Source of the DNA: CAXSBA01 sp965277105
GTDB lineage: Bacteria > Spirochaetota > UBA12135 > COTS27 > CAXSBA01
Reading direction: 5' to 3'
Length of the DNA stretch: 64,000 nt
NCBI GenBank assembly: GCA_965277105.1
Contig: OZ255710.1
Coordinates: forward strand, 1,621,130-1,685,129
Shown piece by piece: positions 41,880 through 51,247 of the stretch (positions within the stretch are counted from its first letter, which is position 1; the number at the start of each line of letters is the position of its first letter). The notes under the pieces are model-generated. The model ran no database searches. It was not told the origin of the DNA and worked only from the letters and a program-made list of their open reading frames with translations. The translations under genes and the position numbers were made by a program.

Positions 41880-42839
41880 TTAATTAATTTCCTCTGTGTT
41901 AGGCTGGGTGGTAGTTTCGGCAGGAGAATTTTCTGTTTCATTACCAGCATTAACGCTTGATCTTTTTATTCTTCTTAGTTGTTTAAAGTTTTCAAATAAT
42001 TTGCTGTAATCTTCGCTGATATTATTATACCTGCTTTCGTTGATTCTCCAAACTGCTTCATCATTAATGTAATCTTCATCATTGGTGTCGTCTTCAACAA
42101 TTTCAAAAGCATTTGCTTTATTATAAACAACTTTTATCCAGCTAACGTAAGTAATAAAATCGCCACCTTCATCTTCCCCATTTCTAAAAAATTCAATGGA
42201 ATCTAACCTTATTGAAGGAAGAATTCTAGGATAAACCGGAGGAACCGAAAAATTACTACGCCTTATGTCTCTTAAGATATTTTTGTTTTCCCATTCTACT
42301 TCTTCCCAACCATAAAAATACAAATTCCCTAAATTATAGGTAGTTTTTTTACCGTTGATGTCTTGTAGGATAACCAATAGTTTATGGGGGAAATATCTTC
42401 CGGCTATTTTGACGATTATCTTTCTAAGCTCTTTGACGTTTTTGACTACTCCAATGCTATCTTCTGGAGTTAAAGCTTCAAAAATAAAATTCCTTGGTGG
42501 TTTTATTAAAGCATAACCATTATGGGGATATTCAGGGAAGTTTACTCGAACCCCTAGATGATTATTTTGGCCTTTGTCTTTGACATTTTTTGTGAAAGAT
42601 AATTGTCGATTGGCAACAAAATCAGAAGAACTATTAAGCTCAACTAACCAGTTGTCGTTTTGAAATAAGTAATCTTCTTTATTTTGCTCACCTGTTTGGT
42701 TAAAATCAATTAATGTTGCTTCGAAACCTTGCCCTTCATCACCTGGGTTAGTTGGGTTAGAAGATTCGGCAGTTTGAGCAACTAAAAAAGAAGATAAAAA
42801 AACTAAAAAAACTATTATGTTTATTTTTTTTATTAACAT
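41880..42839 (-). CDS. flaA: Flagellar filament outer layer (sheath) protein FlaA
   Basis: FlaA coats the periplasmic flagellar filaments of spirochaetes. The protein (319 residues) has a signal peptide ending around FLVAQ and the FlaA domain: LGVRVNFPEYPHNGYALIKPP, VKNVKELRKIIVKIAGRYFP, LLVILQDINGKK, YGWEEVEWEN, PSIRLDSIEFFRNGEDEGGDF and KVVYNKA. The C-terminal 70 residues are low-complexity and rich in N, E and T. I chose the second ATG (42839), 8 bases from a GAGG site, over the ATG at 42845. A strong promoter and terminator bracket it, indicating a highly expressed single gene. It is the clearest taxonomic marker in the window. Confidence 0.9.
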   Translation of the reverse strand: MLIKKINIIVFLVFLSSFLVAQTAESSNPTNPGDEGQGFEATLIDFNQTGEQNKEDYLFQNDNWLVELNSSSDFVANRQLSFTKNVKDKGQNNHLGVRVNFPEYPHNGYALIKPPRNFIFEALTPEDSIGVVKNVKELRKIIVKIAGRYFPHKLLVILQDINGKKTTYNLGNLYFYGWEEVEWENKNILRDIRRSNFSVPPVYPRILPSIRLDSIEFFRNGEDEGGDFITYVSWIKVVYNKANAFEIVEDDTNDEDYINDEAVWRINESRYNNISEDYSKLFENFKQLRRIKRSSVNAGNETENSPAETTTQPNTEEIN

Positions 42840-42905
42840 TGTCATTACCTCATTTATTTAGTGTTCTTTACAAATAATTTGCTATTTAATTGTTTTTTCA
42901 TCATA

Positions 42906-42934
42906 ATGATAAATTGAATAGTTATTATTGTCAA
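42906..42934 (-). promoter_or_regulatory. Sigma70-type promoter of flaA
   Basis: On the minus strand a perfect TTGACA (42929-42934), a 17-base spacer and TATCAT (42906-42911) precede flaA by about 65 bases. This is the best -35 box found in the window. No sigma28-like element is needed. Confidence 0.8.
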
Positions 42935-43092
42935 GTTTTATTGGCATTAAAACTATAAAAAATTATAGTTGTAATTGAATGGTTAATTTATTGAAAGTAG
43001 TAAAATTTTTAATAAATTTTCAATTAAACTAATATTTTATAACTTTCGCCTATAAAAATATAGTGTAATTATATTATTAATAAAATAAGAAA

Positions 43093-44487
43093 ATGAAAAA
43101 AAAACATTTTTTTATAATCATCATCATAACAATCGCGTTTAGTTGCTCTAGTCAGCAGTATAATAAAAAAAATCATTCTCAAAATCTTCAAGCCCTTTTT
43201 TTAAATAAAGAGTTTAAAAAAGCTAGTGATTTATTAAAAAAGCAAATTAGATCAGCTCCGCAAAAAGATAGGTTGCTTTATTTATTGGAAATAGGTGCCC
43301 TTTTTCACTCCATCAACTCCTGGGAGAAAAGCAATCTCGCTTTATTGGAAGCCGAAGAAATTTTAGACAATACTTATAAAAGCATTTCTCAGGATATTAA
43401 GGGTTATTTTCTCAACGAATCTCAAAAAAATTACCGCCCAGAAGTATTTGAGAGAATTTTAGTTAAACTCTATATTGCTTTGAATTTTTTATTTTTAGAG
43501 AAGCGGGAAAAAGCTTTAAGGTATTTTCAGAAGATTTCGCTTGATCAACGAATTATAAGAGATAGTGACAGTAGTTATCAGCAAAATACTTTAGCTAGGT
43601 ACCTGTACGCTATTTTAGCTGAGTCACTAGGCTATTATAACCAAGCTAGGGTGCAGTATAATAATTTACTGGCAAGCAAATATCGAGAAGACGAGATAAA
43701 AGCCAACTTACTACACTTAGCGCAAAAAGAAAAAGACTTTGAAAATATAGAGAAATTTAGTAATTATACTAATACTTTAGCCTTTTACAGCACGAATCTT
43801 AATGTTACTAATTCTTTAGAAGGCTATGGAGAATTAGTGATTATTTATGAATATGGGGTGGCCCCTTATAAGAAAAGTAGGGGTAGAATTGGCAATGACC
43901 CTAATTTTATGCCTTTTTTACAGACGAGTTACCTATTAGCCATCGCTAGGAATAATAGTTTAGCCATTGCTGATACCTCTGTTTTACTGCAATTTATCAA
44001 AAGCTCAGAAAACCCCATCCCAGTTTATACGCTAAAAGAAAATTATAACGATAATCCAAGCCTAACTTTTAATTTAAATGAAGGAAATTTTTCTACTAGG
44101 CTTACTGATGACTACCATAAGGTAGTTATTCAAAACTACAACCAAAACTACAACCGTTATGTAACGGCTAATGTTAGTAAGATTTTTAGTAAAATAATGA
44201 TAGCCTCGCTTAGTAGTGAGGTGATTAATCAAACAACGGGGAATGCTTATTTGGGGCTGCTTTCTAGTCTTTTTTCTGGAGCAATGATCTCGGCTAGTAT
44301 TAAAGCAGATTTAAGGTCCTGGAGCTTGCTTTTTAAAAGTGTGCAATTAAAACGACTCCGCTTGGCTCCCGGAGATTATAACTTTTTTATTGAAAATGAT
44401 TTAAACTATCGTTATCTAAATTTATCTTCTAAAAGCATTGCCATTGAAAAAGGCAAAACGGTTTTTCTTAAAGTAAGAGGTTTTTAG
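43093..44487 (+). CDS. TPR-like lipoprotein (COG3014-like)
   Basis: This 464-residue protein has a hydrophobic signal peptide ending in IAFSC (Cys18), a relaxed lipobox, so it is probably a lipoprotein. Residues about 30-210 look like helical repeats (KASDLLKKQIRSAPQKDRLLYLLEIGALFHS is the kind of unit, seen around 40-70). Later segments LVIIYEYGVAPYKKS, SIKADLRSWSLL and RLRLAPGDYNF recall the uncharacterised COG3014 lipoproteins. It is translationally adjacent to pgeF (TAGTG overlap). The family name is from memory of the pattern. The role is unknown. Confidence 0.6.
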   Translation: MKKKHFFIIIIITIAFSCSSQQYNKKNHSQNLQALFLNKEFKKASDLLKKQIRSAPQKDRLLYLLEIGALFHSINSWEKSNLALLEAEEILDNTYKSISQDIKGYFLNESQKNYRPEVFERILVKLYIALNFLFLEKREKALRYFQKISLDQRIIRDSDSSYQQNTLARYLYAILAESLGYYNQARVQYNNLLASKYREDEIKANLLHLAQKEKDFENIEKFSNYTNTLAFYSTNLNVTNSLEGYGELVIIYEYGVAPYKKSRGRIGNDPNFMPFLQTSYLLAIARNNSLAIADTSVLLQFIKSSENPIPVYTLKENYNDNPSLTFNLNEGNFSTRLTDDYHKVVIQNYNQNYNRYVTANVSKIFSKIMIASLSSEVINQTTGNAYLGLLSSLFSGAMISASIKADLRSWSLLFKSVQLKRLRLAPGDYNFFIENDLNYRYLNLSSKSIAIEKGKTVFLKVRGF

Positions 44488-45146
44488 TGAAAAAAATTTA
44501 TTGCAAGACTCTTAATAAAGGAGAAAAAAAACAGATAACGGAATTACTTGCTAAGAAAAATACTATTAGGCTGCAGCAAGTGCACGGAAATAAAATCTTG
44601 GCTTTAAAAGGGAATAAAAGTTTAGTAAAATATTATCAAGGTGAATTAGGTAGAGAATACGATGGGGTTATCACAGATCAAGAAAACCTTTATCTAACGA
44701 TTAAGCACGCGGATTGTTGCCCGGTCTTTCTCTATAGCGAAGATAAAACAATTATTGGGATGCTCCATTGTGGCTGGCGCTCGGTTCAAAAAGGAATTAT
44801 TGAAGAAACTAGAGAAATTTTAAAAAAAAAATTCCAAATTAACCAAAAAATTTTCTTTTCCTTAGGTCCGGCTATTTGTCAAAAGTGCTACGTTGTTGGG
44901 GAAGATTTAGTAAAAGAGTTTGTGATTATTATTAAACAATACCAGCTTAATGGAAAAAATTACTTTATTTCTAAAGAAAATAATCTTTTTTTTGATTTAA
45001 AAAAGATTATTCGCGACATTAGTGTAAAAAATGGATTTTATTTTCAAAAAAGCTCTCGCATATGCACTTTAGAGCATGATGATTATTTTTCTCATCGAGA
45101 AAATAAAACGTTAGGAAGAAATATTAGTTTTATTGTTAAAAAATAA
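44487..45146 (+). CDS. pgeF: PgeF/YfiH-type multicopper-fold purine nucleoside phosphorylase or muropeptide-editing protein
   Basis: This 219-residue protein is a laccase-domain (DUF152/YfiH) member. Such proteins have been shown to act as purine nucleoside phosphorylase/adenosine deaminase or to edit peptidoglycan precursors. Zinc-site residues are visible in QVHGNKI, HADCCPVFLYS, LHCGWRSVQKG and GPAICQKCYVVGEDL. The start is a GTG whose G is the last base of the preceding stop (TAGTG), implying coupling with the lipoprotein gene. The length is slightly short compared with the usual 240-250. Confidence 0.85.
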   Translation: MKKIYCKTLNKGEKKQITELLAKKNTIRLQQVHGNKILALKGNKSLVKYYQGELGREYDGVITDQENLYLTIKHADCCPVFLYSEDKTIIGMLHCGWRSVQKGIIEETREILKKKFQINQKIFFSLGPAICQKCYVVGEDLVKEFVIIIKQYQLNGKNYFISKENNLFFDLKKIIRDISVKNGFYFQKSSRICTLEHDDYFSHRENKTLGRNISFIVKK

Positions 45147-45248
45147 CTTTTTTTATTGAGAAATCTTTACTATAATAAAAGCTATAATATATATTATACT
45201 TGCTAGTACCAAAACTTGTTGGTGCTAAAATTATCCTTAAGGATCCCT

Positions 45249-48200
45249 ATGAAATATCTAAAACACTTAAAATATTTGTATTCATTCCCAGTTCTATTAG
45301 CTATCATCGTGCTTTGTATTACTTTATGGATTAACCAACTAGATGAAGAAAACGATGATTTTAACATATTTTCTACTTTTGAAAATGTTTTAATGGATTT
45401 GCGTTTTAATCTTCGCGAAGGAGTTGTGCAGGATATTGATTATGATAACAATCTTTTTATTTCTCAGGAAAGCAAAGTCATAACTATCGATCAAGAAGCC
45501 TTGACTAAAATTGGTAAGTGGCCTTGGAGTCGTAATGTGCATGCGGAATTTCTCAATAAAGTTCAGAAATTTTCTCCTAAATTAGTTCATCTTGATATTT
45601 TATTTAGCCTAGAAGAAGAAGTTCCGATTAATAAAAATGAGACTAAAGAAAACATTCAAACTATAAAGCGTTACTTTAAAAAACTAGATGATGAGTTTGC
45701 AGAAGCACTTAAAAAAAACGATAATGTCTATATTGATCAGTACTTGCTCTATGACCAAATCCCGGTTTTTGATGAAGAATATTTGAATAGATTAAAACTA
45801 AATGAAGAAAAACTGAAAAAACTAGCCGTCAAACCGGATTATAAAATTACCTCACCAGTTTATCGTTATACGGATCCCTTAGTAGAAAAATTTTTTGTTA
45901 ACGCTAATTTAGGTATTATTAATGCCATACCCGACCACGATGAAATCCTTAGAAAAGCCACTTTAATTTTTCCCTATCAAGATGCTGACAAGAAAATCTA
46001 TTATTTATCCTCGCTTTTTTTAGAGTTAGTTAAAGATTATTTTCTTATTGAAAATGAGAATATCAAAGTTGGTAAAGAATTTTTAGTATTAGAGAATGCT
46101 CTTGTCCCAAAGCTAGAGAAAGAAACTAAAAATCCCTTAGTAGAGTTGGTTGATATGAGTGCTATAAAAAATAAAATCCATTCTTTTAGGCAAAAAAAAT
46201 ATGACAATAATTTATTTAATTTATTTGTTATTTTATTTAATACCACGTATAAAAACGATTCGTTTAAAACTCCAGATTATCCAATAAAGTTAATTAAAAT
46301 TGCTGAAGATAAATATGAATTACTAAACGGGAAGGAAATTTTCGATGCGGCCCTAGCTTTAGATTCTAAAAAAATTAAAATCATTTTTTATGAAAAAAAT
46401 AATATTACTGTCCCTTTGGTAAAAAATAAAGATGGCAACCCGTATGCTATGAATATTAATTACGCCAACCGCGAAGAAGTGACTATCATTACTGAAGAAA
46501 ACCAAGAAAATAAAAGATTATACCCAACTCAAAGTTATGCGGATGTTTATTTTCAGACTTTTCTGCCCGATTTGCCGAATGCAGCAGAAGCTGGAGAAGA
46601 TTTTTTAATTGAAGATAATTTAGAAATAAAAAAGTGGTTTAATGATTTTGTGGCTAATAAAAGGAATGAGATTGTTAAGTATGTGTTTGACCGAGAAAAT
46701 TCGACTGATATTAATTTAGTGTTTGATTATGTTCTTAATGAAAATCTTTATGATGGGGCTTTCTTTTTTTATGATTTATTCCTTAATCAAGAAAATCAAG
46801 AAAAATATCCATTTGATGAAAAAAAATATAAAGATTTTCTAAATTCTTTTTTTATTCAAAATAGATTAATCCTTAATCACCCTTTACAAAATACTTTAGC
46901 TTTAAGCCATCCTTTGTTAAATGATTTTTTATTGAACGAAAAAGTAGTCATTGATTCTTTAATTAACGAATACATTAATAACTATAGTCAATTCTACAAT
47001 AAGATTCTTTTGGTGGGGGCTTTTGCCCCGGGGATGGCAAGGGATGTGCATAAGACCACTTATGATGAAATGTTTGGGATAACGACTATTTTAAATGTTG
47101 TTAACACAATGATTAAACAAAATTTTTTGATTAATTCCACCAAAAATCAGTTGTATATAGCGATGTTTTTTGCTTGTTTCTTTTTTTCTTTGAGTTACTC
47201 GGCTTTAAAAAATTATTGGAAATATATATTCTTTGCTATTTTTAGTTTTTTAATTTTTATTTTCTCGGTTTTTTTGTTTGAAGAATACAGCTTTTTATTA
47301 AATACCACTCCTTTTTTATTTGCGAATTTAACCATTTTTACGGTAGTTACGCTTTATAGTTTATTGTACGAAGAGAGGGATAAAAAATACCTTAAAGAAA
47401 TGTTTTCTAACTATTTAGCTCCTGAGGTAATTGACACGATGTACCAGTCCAAGCAGTCCATCAAGCTGGGCGGGGATGAAAAAAATATTACTGCTTATTT
47501 TACCGATATTCAAGGGTTTTCTTCTTTTTCGGAAATCCTTACTGCCGAGCAATTGGTAGAATTACTGAACGAATACTTAGGAGCAATGACTGATATTTTG
47601 TTAGAGCAAGGAGGAACTTTAGATAAATATGAGGGGGATGCGATAATTGCTTTTTATGGGGCCCCACTTGAGGTGGAAGATGCTGCCTTTAAGGCGTGTA
47701 AAACAGCTATTTTAATGCAAGAGAAACTTAAAAGATTAACCAAAAAATGGGAAAGCGAAAAAACTAATGATCCTAATCGCATAAGAAAGAAAATTAGTGA
47801 AAAAGACTGGAATAGAAATGATAAATGGCCTAAGATAGTCCATAGTATGAAAATGAGGATAGGTATTAATTCAGGCAATATTGTAGTGGGGAACATGGGC
47901 AGTGAAAAGCGAAAAAACTACACCATGATGGGGGATGATGTAAACTTAGCGGCGCGCTTAGAATCAGCGGCTAAACAATACGGGATTTATTCCGTTGCTA
48001 GTAATAATACTTTCGAGCAAAAATGGATAAAAGATGGCCAAGAAGTAACGGTTAAAGATTTTTTTAACTACCGTCTCATCGATAAAATAGTGGTAGTGGG
48101 AAAAGAAGAGCCGGTTTCTTTGTTTGAGATAGTCGCTTTAAAAGAAAAAACAACAAAAGAAGAAGAAGCGCTAATTGAAGTTTTTAACCAAGGGATGAAG

Positions 48201-48389
48201 GCTTATTTAAAAGCTGATTTTAAAAAAGCCATTACTTATTTTAAAGAATCGGATAAATTAGAGAGGTATCCTAACCAAAAGATTACTCCTTCTAAAGTGC
48301 TAATCAATAGATGCGGGGAATACATTAAAAATCCTAACTTAATAAATTCTAAAAAATGGGACGGAGTTTATGTACTAACTAGTAAGTAG
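45249..48389 (+). CDS. CHASE2-domain class III adenylate/guanylate cyclase
   Basis: This protein of about 1046 residues senses an extracytoplasmic signal and makes a cyclic nucleotide. After an N-terminal helix (about 6-26), a very large CHASE2-like periplasmic region (about 50-630) includes KVITIDQEALTKIGKWPWSR. Three helices follow at about 634-705. The catalytic domain has FTDIQGFSSFS (metal Asp, about 752), DKYEGDAIIAFYG (second metal Asp and a Lys typical of adenylate cyclases, about 790), RIGINSG, and NLAARLES with the transition-state Asn and Arg (about 899). A TPR-like tail ends it. The ATG at 45249 has an AAGGA site; the upstream TTG (45216) does not. Confidence 0.88.
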   Translation: MKYLKHLKYLYSFPVLLAIIVLCITLWINQLDEENDDFNIFSTFENVLMDLRFNLREGVVQDIDYDNNLFISQESKVITIDQEALTKIGKWPWSRNVHAEFLNKVQKFSPKLVHLDILFSLEEEVPINKNETKENIQTIKRYFKKLDDEFAEALKKNDNVYIDQYLLYDQIPVFDEEYLNRLKLNEEKLKKLAVKPDYKITSPVYRYTDPLVEKFFVNANLGIINAIPDHDEILRKATLIFPYQDADKKIYYLSSLFLELVKDYFLIENENIKVGKEFLVLENALVPKLEKETKNPLVELVDMSAIKNKIHSFRQKKYDNNLFNLFVILFNTTYKNDSFKTPDYPIKLIKIAEDKYELLNGKEIFDAALALDSKKIKIIFYEKNNITVPLVKNKDGNPYAMNINYANREEVTIITEENQENKRLYPTQSYADVYFQTFLPDLPNAAEAGEDFLIEDNLEIKKWFNDFVANKRNEIVKYVFDRENSTDINLVFDYVLNENLYDGAFFFYDLFLNQENQEKYPFDEKKYKDFLNSFFIQNRLILNHPLQNTLALSHPLLNDFLLNEKVVIDSLINEYINNYSQFYNKILLVGAFAPGMARDVHKTTYDEMFGITTILNVVNTMIKQNFLINSTKNQLYIAMFFACFFFSLSYSALKNYWKYIFFAIFSFLIFIFSVFLFEEYSFLLNTTPFLFANLTIFTVVTLYSLLYEERDKKYLKEMFSNYLAPEVIDTMYQSKQSIKLGGDEKNITAYFTDIQGFSSFSEILTAEQLVELLNEYLGAMTDILLEQGGTLDKYEGDAIIAFYGAPLEVEDAAFKACKTAILMQEKLKRLTKKWESEKTNDPNRIRKKISEKDWNRNDKWPKIVHSMKMRIGINSGNIVVGNMGSEKRKNYTMMGDDVNLAARLESAAKQYGIYSVASNNTFEQKWIKDGQEVTVKDFFNYRLIDKIVVVGKEEPVSLFEIVALKEKTTKEEEALIEVFNQGMKAYLKADFKKAITYFKESDKLERYPNQKITPSKVLINRCGEYIKNPNLINSKKWDGVYVLTSK

Positions 48390-48407
48390 TTAGGGCAATT
48401 TATTTTT

Positions 48408-48935
48408 ATGGCAATTAATCATTTTGAATTACCAACTACCACCAATGTTCGCCTCATTGATAAAATCGAGGGGGTTTATATTGCAGAGGGGGCGAAAGTT
48501 ATCGGTAATGTTAGCATCGGAAAATTCTCTTCCCTTTGGTATAATAGCGTTGTGCGCGGGGATATTAATCGCATCACTATTGGGGAAAAAACTAATGTTC
48601 AAGATAATAGTGTTATTCATATTGCTAATGATCAGCCTACCATCATTGGAGATAACGTTACCATTGGACATAATGCCATTATTCACGGGTGTACTATCGA
48701 AGATGGAGTTTTGATCGGTATGGGAGCAATTATTTTAAATGGAGCCGTTATTCAAAAAGGGTCAGTGATTGCTGCTGGCACGCTTATAAAAGAAAAAGAA
48801 GTTGTTCCTCCTTTTTCGCTTTACGTGGGGGTTCCAGGGAGAAAAATAAAAGCTTTAAGCGAAGAAAGTTATAATAACAACCTTGGCTGGGCTGAGAAGT
48901 ATTATCAATTATCTCTTAGGCATCAGAAAAAATAA
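48408..48935 (+). CDS. Gamma carbonic anhydrase-like hexapeptide-repeat protein
   Basis: This 175-residue left-handed beta-helix protein belongs to the YrdA/PaaY/gamma-CA group. It has NSVVRGDINRITIGEKTNVQ, then a DNSVIHI histidine, and GDNVTIGHNAIIHGC with two further zinc-type histidines, the three metal ligands of the trimer interface. A short helix ends the protein. Whether it hydrates CO2 or has a thioesterase-like role cannot be told. It starts 18 bases after the cyclase gene and probably shares its transcript. Confidence 0.85.
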   Translation: MAINHFELPTTTNVRLIDKIEGVYIAEGAKVIGNVSIGKFSSLWYNSVVRGDINRITIGEKTNVQDNSVIHIANDQPTIIGDNVTIGHNAIIHGCTIEDGVLIGMGAIILNGAVIQKGSVIAAGTLIKEKEVVPPFSLYVGVPGRKIKALSEESYNNNLGWAEKYYQLSLRHQKK

Positions 48936-48979
48936 AAAGAACATTTTATTGAAAATATAAAATTTATGATAACGAAAAT

Positions 48980-49669
48980 ATGAAAAAAATTTTGCCTAAA
49001 ATTATTATAGTTGCGACTATTACGATGATTATTTATCTTTTTAATCGATATGAGCTCGCTGATTATCTCACTTTAGATTATATCAAAACTAATCAAGAAA
49101 GATTCAATACCCTTTATGAAGCCAGCCCTCTTTTTTACATTGCCGGATTTTTTATTATTTACGTTATTATGACTGCTATTTCTTTACCGGGAGCTGTTAT
49201 CCTAACGCTTTTATCCGGGGCCTTGTTTGGTTTAGTTATTGGGACAATTGTGGTTTCTTTTGCTAGCAGCATAGGGGCCAGCTTAGCTTTTTTAATTTCT
49301 AGGTTTTTATTAAAAGATTTTTTTCAAAAAAAGTTCCGTAATTTTTTTGAAAAAATTAATCAAGGAGTTGAAAAAGAAGGCAAGTTTTATCTCTTCACTT
49401 TACGGCTTATCCCAGCTTTCCCTTTTTTTATTATTAACGTGGTGATGGGATTAACGAAAATTGATTTGAAATCTTTTTATTGGGTAAGCCAGTTAGGGAT
49501 GCTTTTAGGTACTGTCGTTTATGTCAATGCGGGAGCTAGCTTAGCAAACGTTAATAATTTAAGCGATATTTTATCTTTTAACATTATTATTTCTTTTGTT
49601 TTGATTGGGATATTTCCCATTATCACTAAAAAAGTATTAGAATTTTATAATAAAAAAAAGCAAGGATGA
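48980..49669 (+). CDS. TVP38/TMEM64 (DedA-superfamily) membrane protein
   Basis: This 229-residue protein has five to six helices and the VTT/SNARE-associated domain with YVIMTAISLPGAVILTLLSGALFG, GASLAFLISRFLL and LRLIPAFPFFIINVVMGL. These residues form the re-entrant-loop core of the DedA/TVP38 superfamily, proposed lipid scramblases or transporters. It ends 3 bases before the FAD-dependent oxidoreductase gene. This pair is often adjacent, or even fused, in bacteria, suggesting a joint role at the membrane. Confidence 0.85.
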   Translation: MKKILPKIIIVATITMIIYLFNRYELADYLTLDYIKTNQERFNTLYEASPLFYIAGFFIIYVIMTAISLPGAVILTLLSGALFGLVIGTIVVSFASSIGASLAFLISRFLLKDFFQKKFRNFFEKINQGVEKEGKFYLFTLRLIPAFPFFIINVVMGLTKIDLKSFYWVSQLGMLLGTVVYVNAGASLANVNNLSDILSFNIIISFVLIGIFPIITKKVLEFYNKKKQG

Positions 49670-49672
49670 ATT

Positions 49673-51151
49673 ATGAGTAAATTCATTAAACCTAAAAAAT
49701 TCCAGTACAACCTGGTTGTCTTAGGGGCTGGTTCTGGTGGTTTGGTTGCTTCTTATATTGCCGCTACGGTTAAGGCTAAAGTGGCGCTAATTGAAAAAAA
49801 TGCAATGGGAGGAGATTGCCTTAATACGGGTTGTGTTCCTAGTAAAGCGCTCATTCGTTCAGCTAAAGCGGTTAACGAATTTAAAAAAGCTAGTAAACTG
49901 GGGATTGACGGGGCGAAGTATAAGGTGAATTTTAAAAAAGTTATGGAAGGGGTGAAGCAAGCTATTAAAAAAATTGCCCCTAATGATTCGGTCGAAAGGT
50001 ACTCTAAGCTAGGGGTGGAGTGCTTTGAAGGGGAAGGAAAAATTTTATCCCCTTGGGAAGTAGAAGTTACCTTGAAAAATAAAACCAAAATGGTTTTAAC
50101 GACGAAAAGCATTATCCTAGCTACTGGGGCGAGTCCTTTTGTTCCTCCTATCCCTAACCTGAAGAAAGTAAAATACTTAACCTCTGATAATTTATGGGGG
50201 ATTAAGGAGCTTCCGAAAAAATTAGTAGTTTTAGGGGGTGGCCCAATTGGCTCGGAGTTGGCTCAGGCATTTGCCCGGCTTGGCTCTAAAGTAACTCAAA
50301 TTGAAATGATGAATAGAATAATTAAAGTAGAAGATCAAGAGGTTTCTGCTTTACTAGAAGAGGAATTTAAAAAAGATGGGGTTAGTGTTTTGACTAATCA
50401 TCAGGTTATTGGATTTGCTACTGCTAATTCACTTATTGTGGAATATTTTGACCATACTGGCAAAGCAAAAACTAAAAAGATTAACTTCGATAAAATTTTA
50501 ATAGCGGTAGGTAGAAAACCTAACCTTAAAAACTACGGGTTAGAAAAACTTAAGATAAAAACAAGAAAAAATGGCACGGTTAAAGCTAATGATTTTATGC
50601 AAACTAATTACCCTAATATTTTTGTTTGTGGGGATATCACCGGGCCTTATCAGTTTACCCATATAGCTAGTCATCAGGCTTGGTTCGCTGCGGTGAATGC
50701 TTTATTTGGTAAGATTAAAAAGTTCAAAGTAGACTATTCGGTTATCCCTTGGTGCACTTATACTGACCCCGAAATAGCTAGGGTAGGGATTAATGAGCAA
50801 GAAGCTCGTGAGCAAGGGATAAGGTTTGAAGCTACTACTTTCCCTTTAGAGGAGTTGGACCGGGCTATTACCGATAGATCAAATATTGGTTTTATTAAAG
50901 TTATCACCCCCAAAAATAGCGATAAAATACTAGGGGCTACGGTGGCTCATGCCCAGGCTAGTACGATGATTTTAGAATTTGTTGCTGCTATGAAAAATGG
51001 CTTTGGCCTTAACAAGATTTTATCGACTATTCATATTTATCCTTCTTTAGGGGAAGCTAATAAATACGTAGCTGGGCACTGGAAAAGAAAAAATGTTAAT
51101 CCAATTATTTATTCCTTGGTTAAAAAATATCAAGATTGGATGAGATCCTAG
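49673..51151 (+). CDS. FAD-dependent pyridine nucleotide-disulfide oxidoreductase (mercuric reductase-like, non-mercury)
   Basis: This 492-residue flavoprotein has the FAD site VVLGAGSGGLVASYI, the redox disulfide GGDCLNTGCVPSKAL (about 44-58), the NAD motif GGGPIGSELAQAFARLG, the FVCGDITG block and the C-terminal dimer-interface segment with TIHIYPSLGEA in place of the HAHPT of lipoamide dehydrogenase. Mercuric reductases carry an extra N-terminal metal-binding domain and a C-terminal Cys pair; both are absent, so mercury detoxification is unlikely. It is coupled to the TVP38 gene. The electron acceptor is unknown. Confidence 0.85.
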   Translation: MSKFIKPKKFQYNLVVLGAGSGGLVASYIAATVKAKVALIEKNAMGGDCLNTGCVPSKALIRSAKAVNEFKKASKLGIDGAKYKVNFKKVMEGVKQAIKKIAPNDSVERYSKLGVECFEGEGKILSPWEVEVTLKNKTKMVLTTKSIILATGASPFVPPIPNLKKVKYLTSDNLWGIKELPKKLVVLGGGPIGSELAQAFARLGSKVTQIEMMNRIIKVEDQEVSALLEEEFKKDGVSVLTNHQVIGFATANSLIVEYFDHTGKAKTKKINFDKILIAVGRKPNLKNYGLEKLKIKTRKNGTVKANDFMQTNYPNIFVCGDITGPYQFTHIASHQAWFAAVNALFGKIKKFKVDYSVIPWCTYTDPEIARVGINEQEAREQGIRFEATTFPLEELDRAITDRSNIGFIKVITPKNSDKILGATVAHAQASTMILEFVAAMKNGFGLNKILSTIHIYPSLGEANKYVAGHWKRKNVNPIIYSLVKKYQDWMRS

Positions 51152-51235
51152 TTCAGCGTTTTTATTAAATACTAAATTATTTTCAATTTATAGTACTCCT
51201 TTTTAAGAATGGATAGAATTCTCCCAATATCATAA

Positions 51236-51241
51236 TATAAT
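51236..51241 (+). promoter_or_regulatory. -10 element giving a probable leaderless transcript
   Basis: TATAAT ends 6 bases before the ATG at 51248. There is no ribosome-binding site and no clear -35 box. Confidence 0.35.
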
Positions 51242-51247
51242 ATTTCT

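Noticed and set aside
49673..51151. Mercuric reductase (merA)
   Set aside because: It lacks the N-terminal heavy-metal domain and C-terminal cysteine pair, and no mer genes are nearby.
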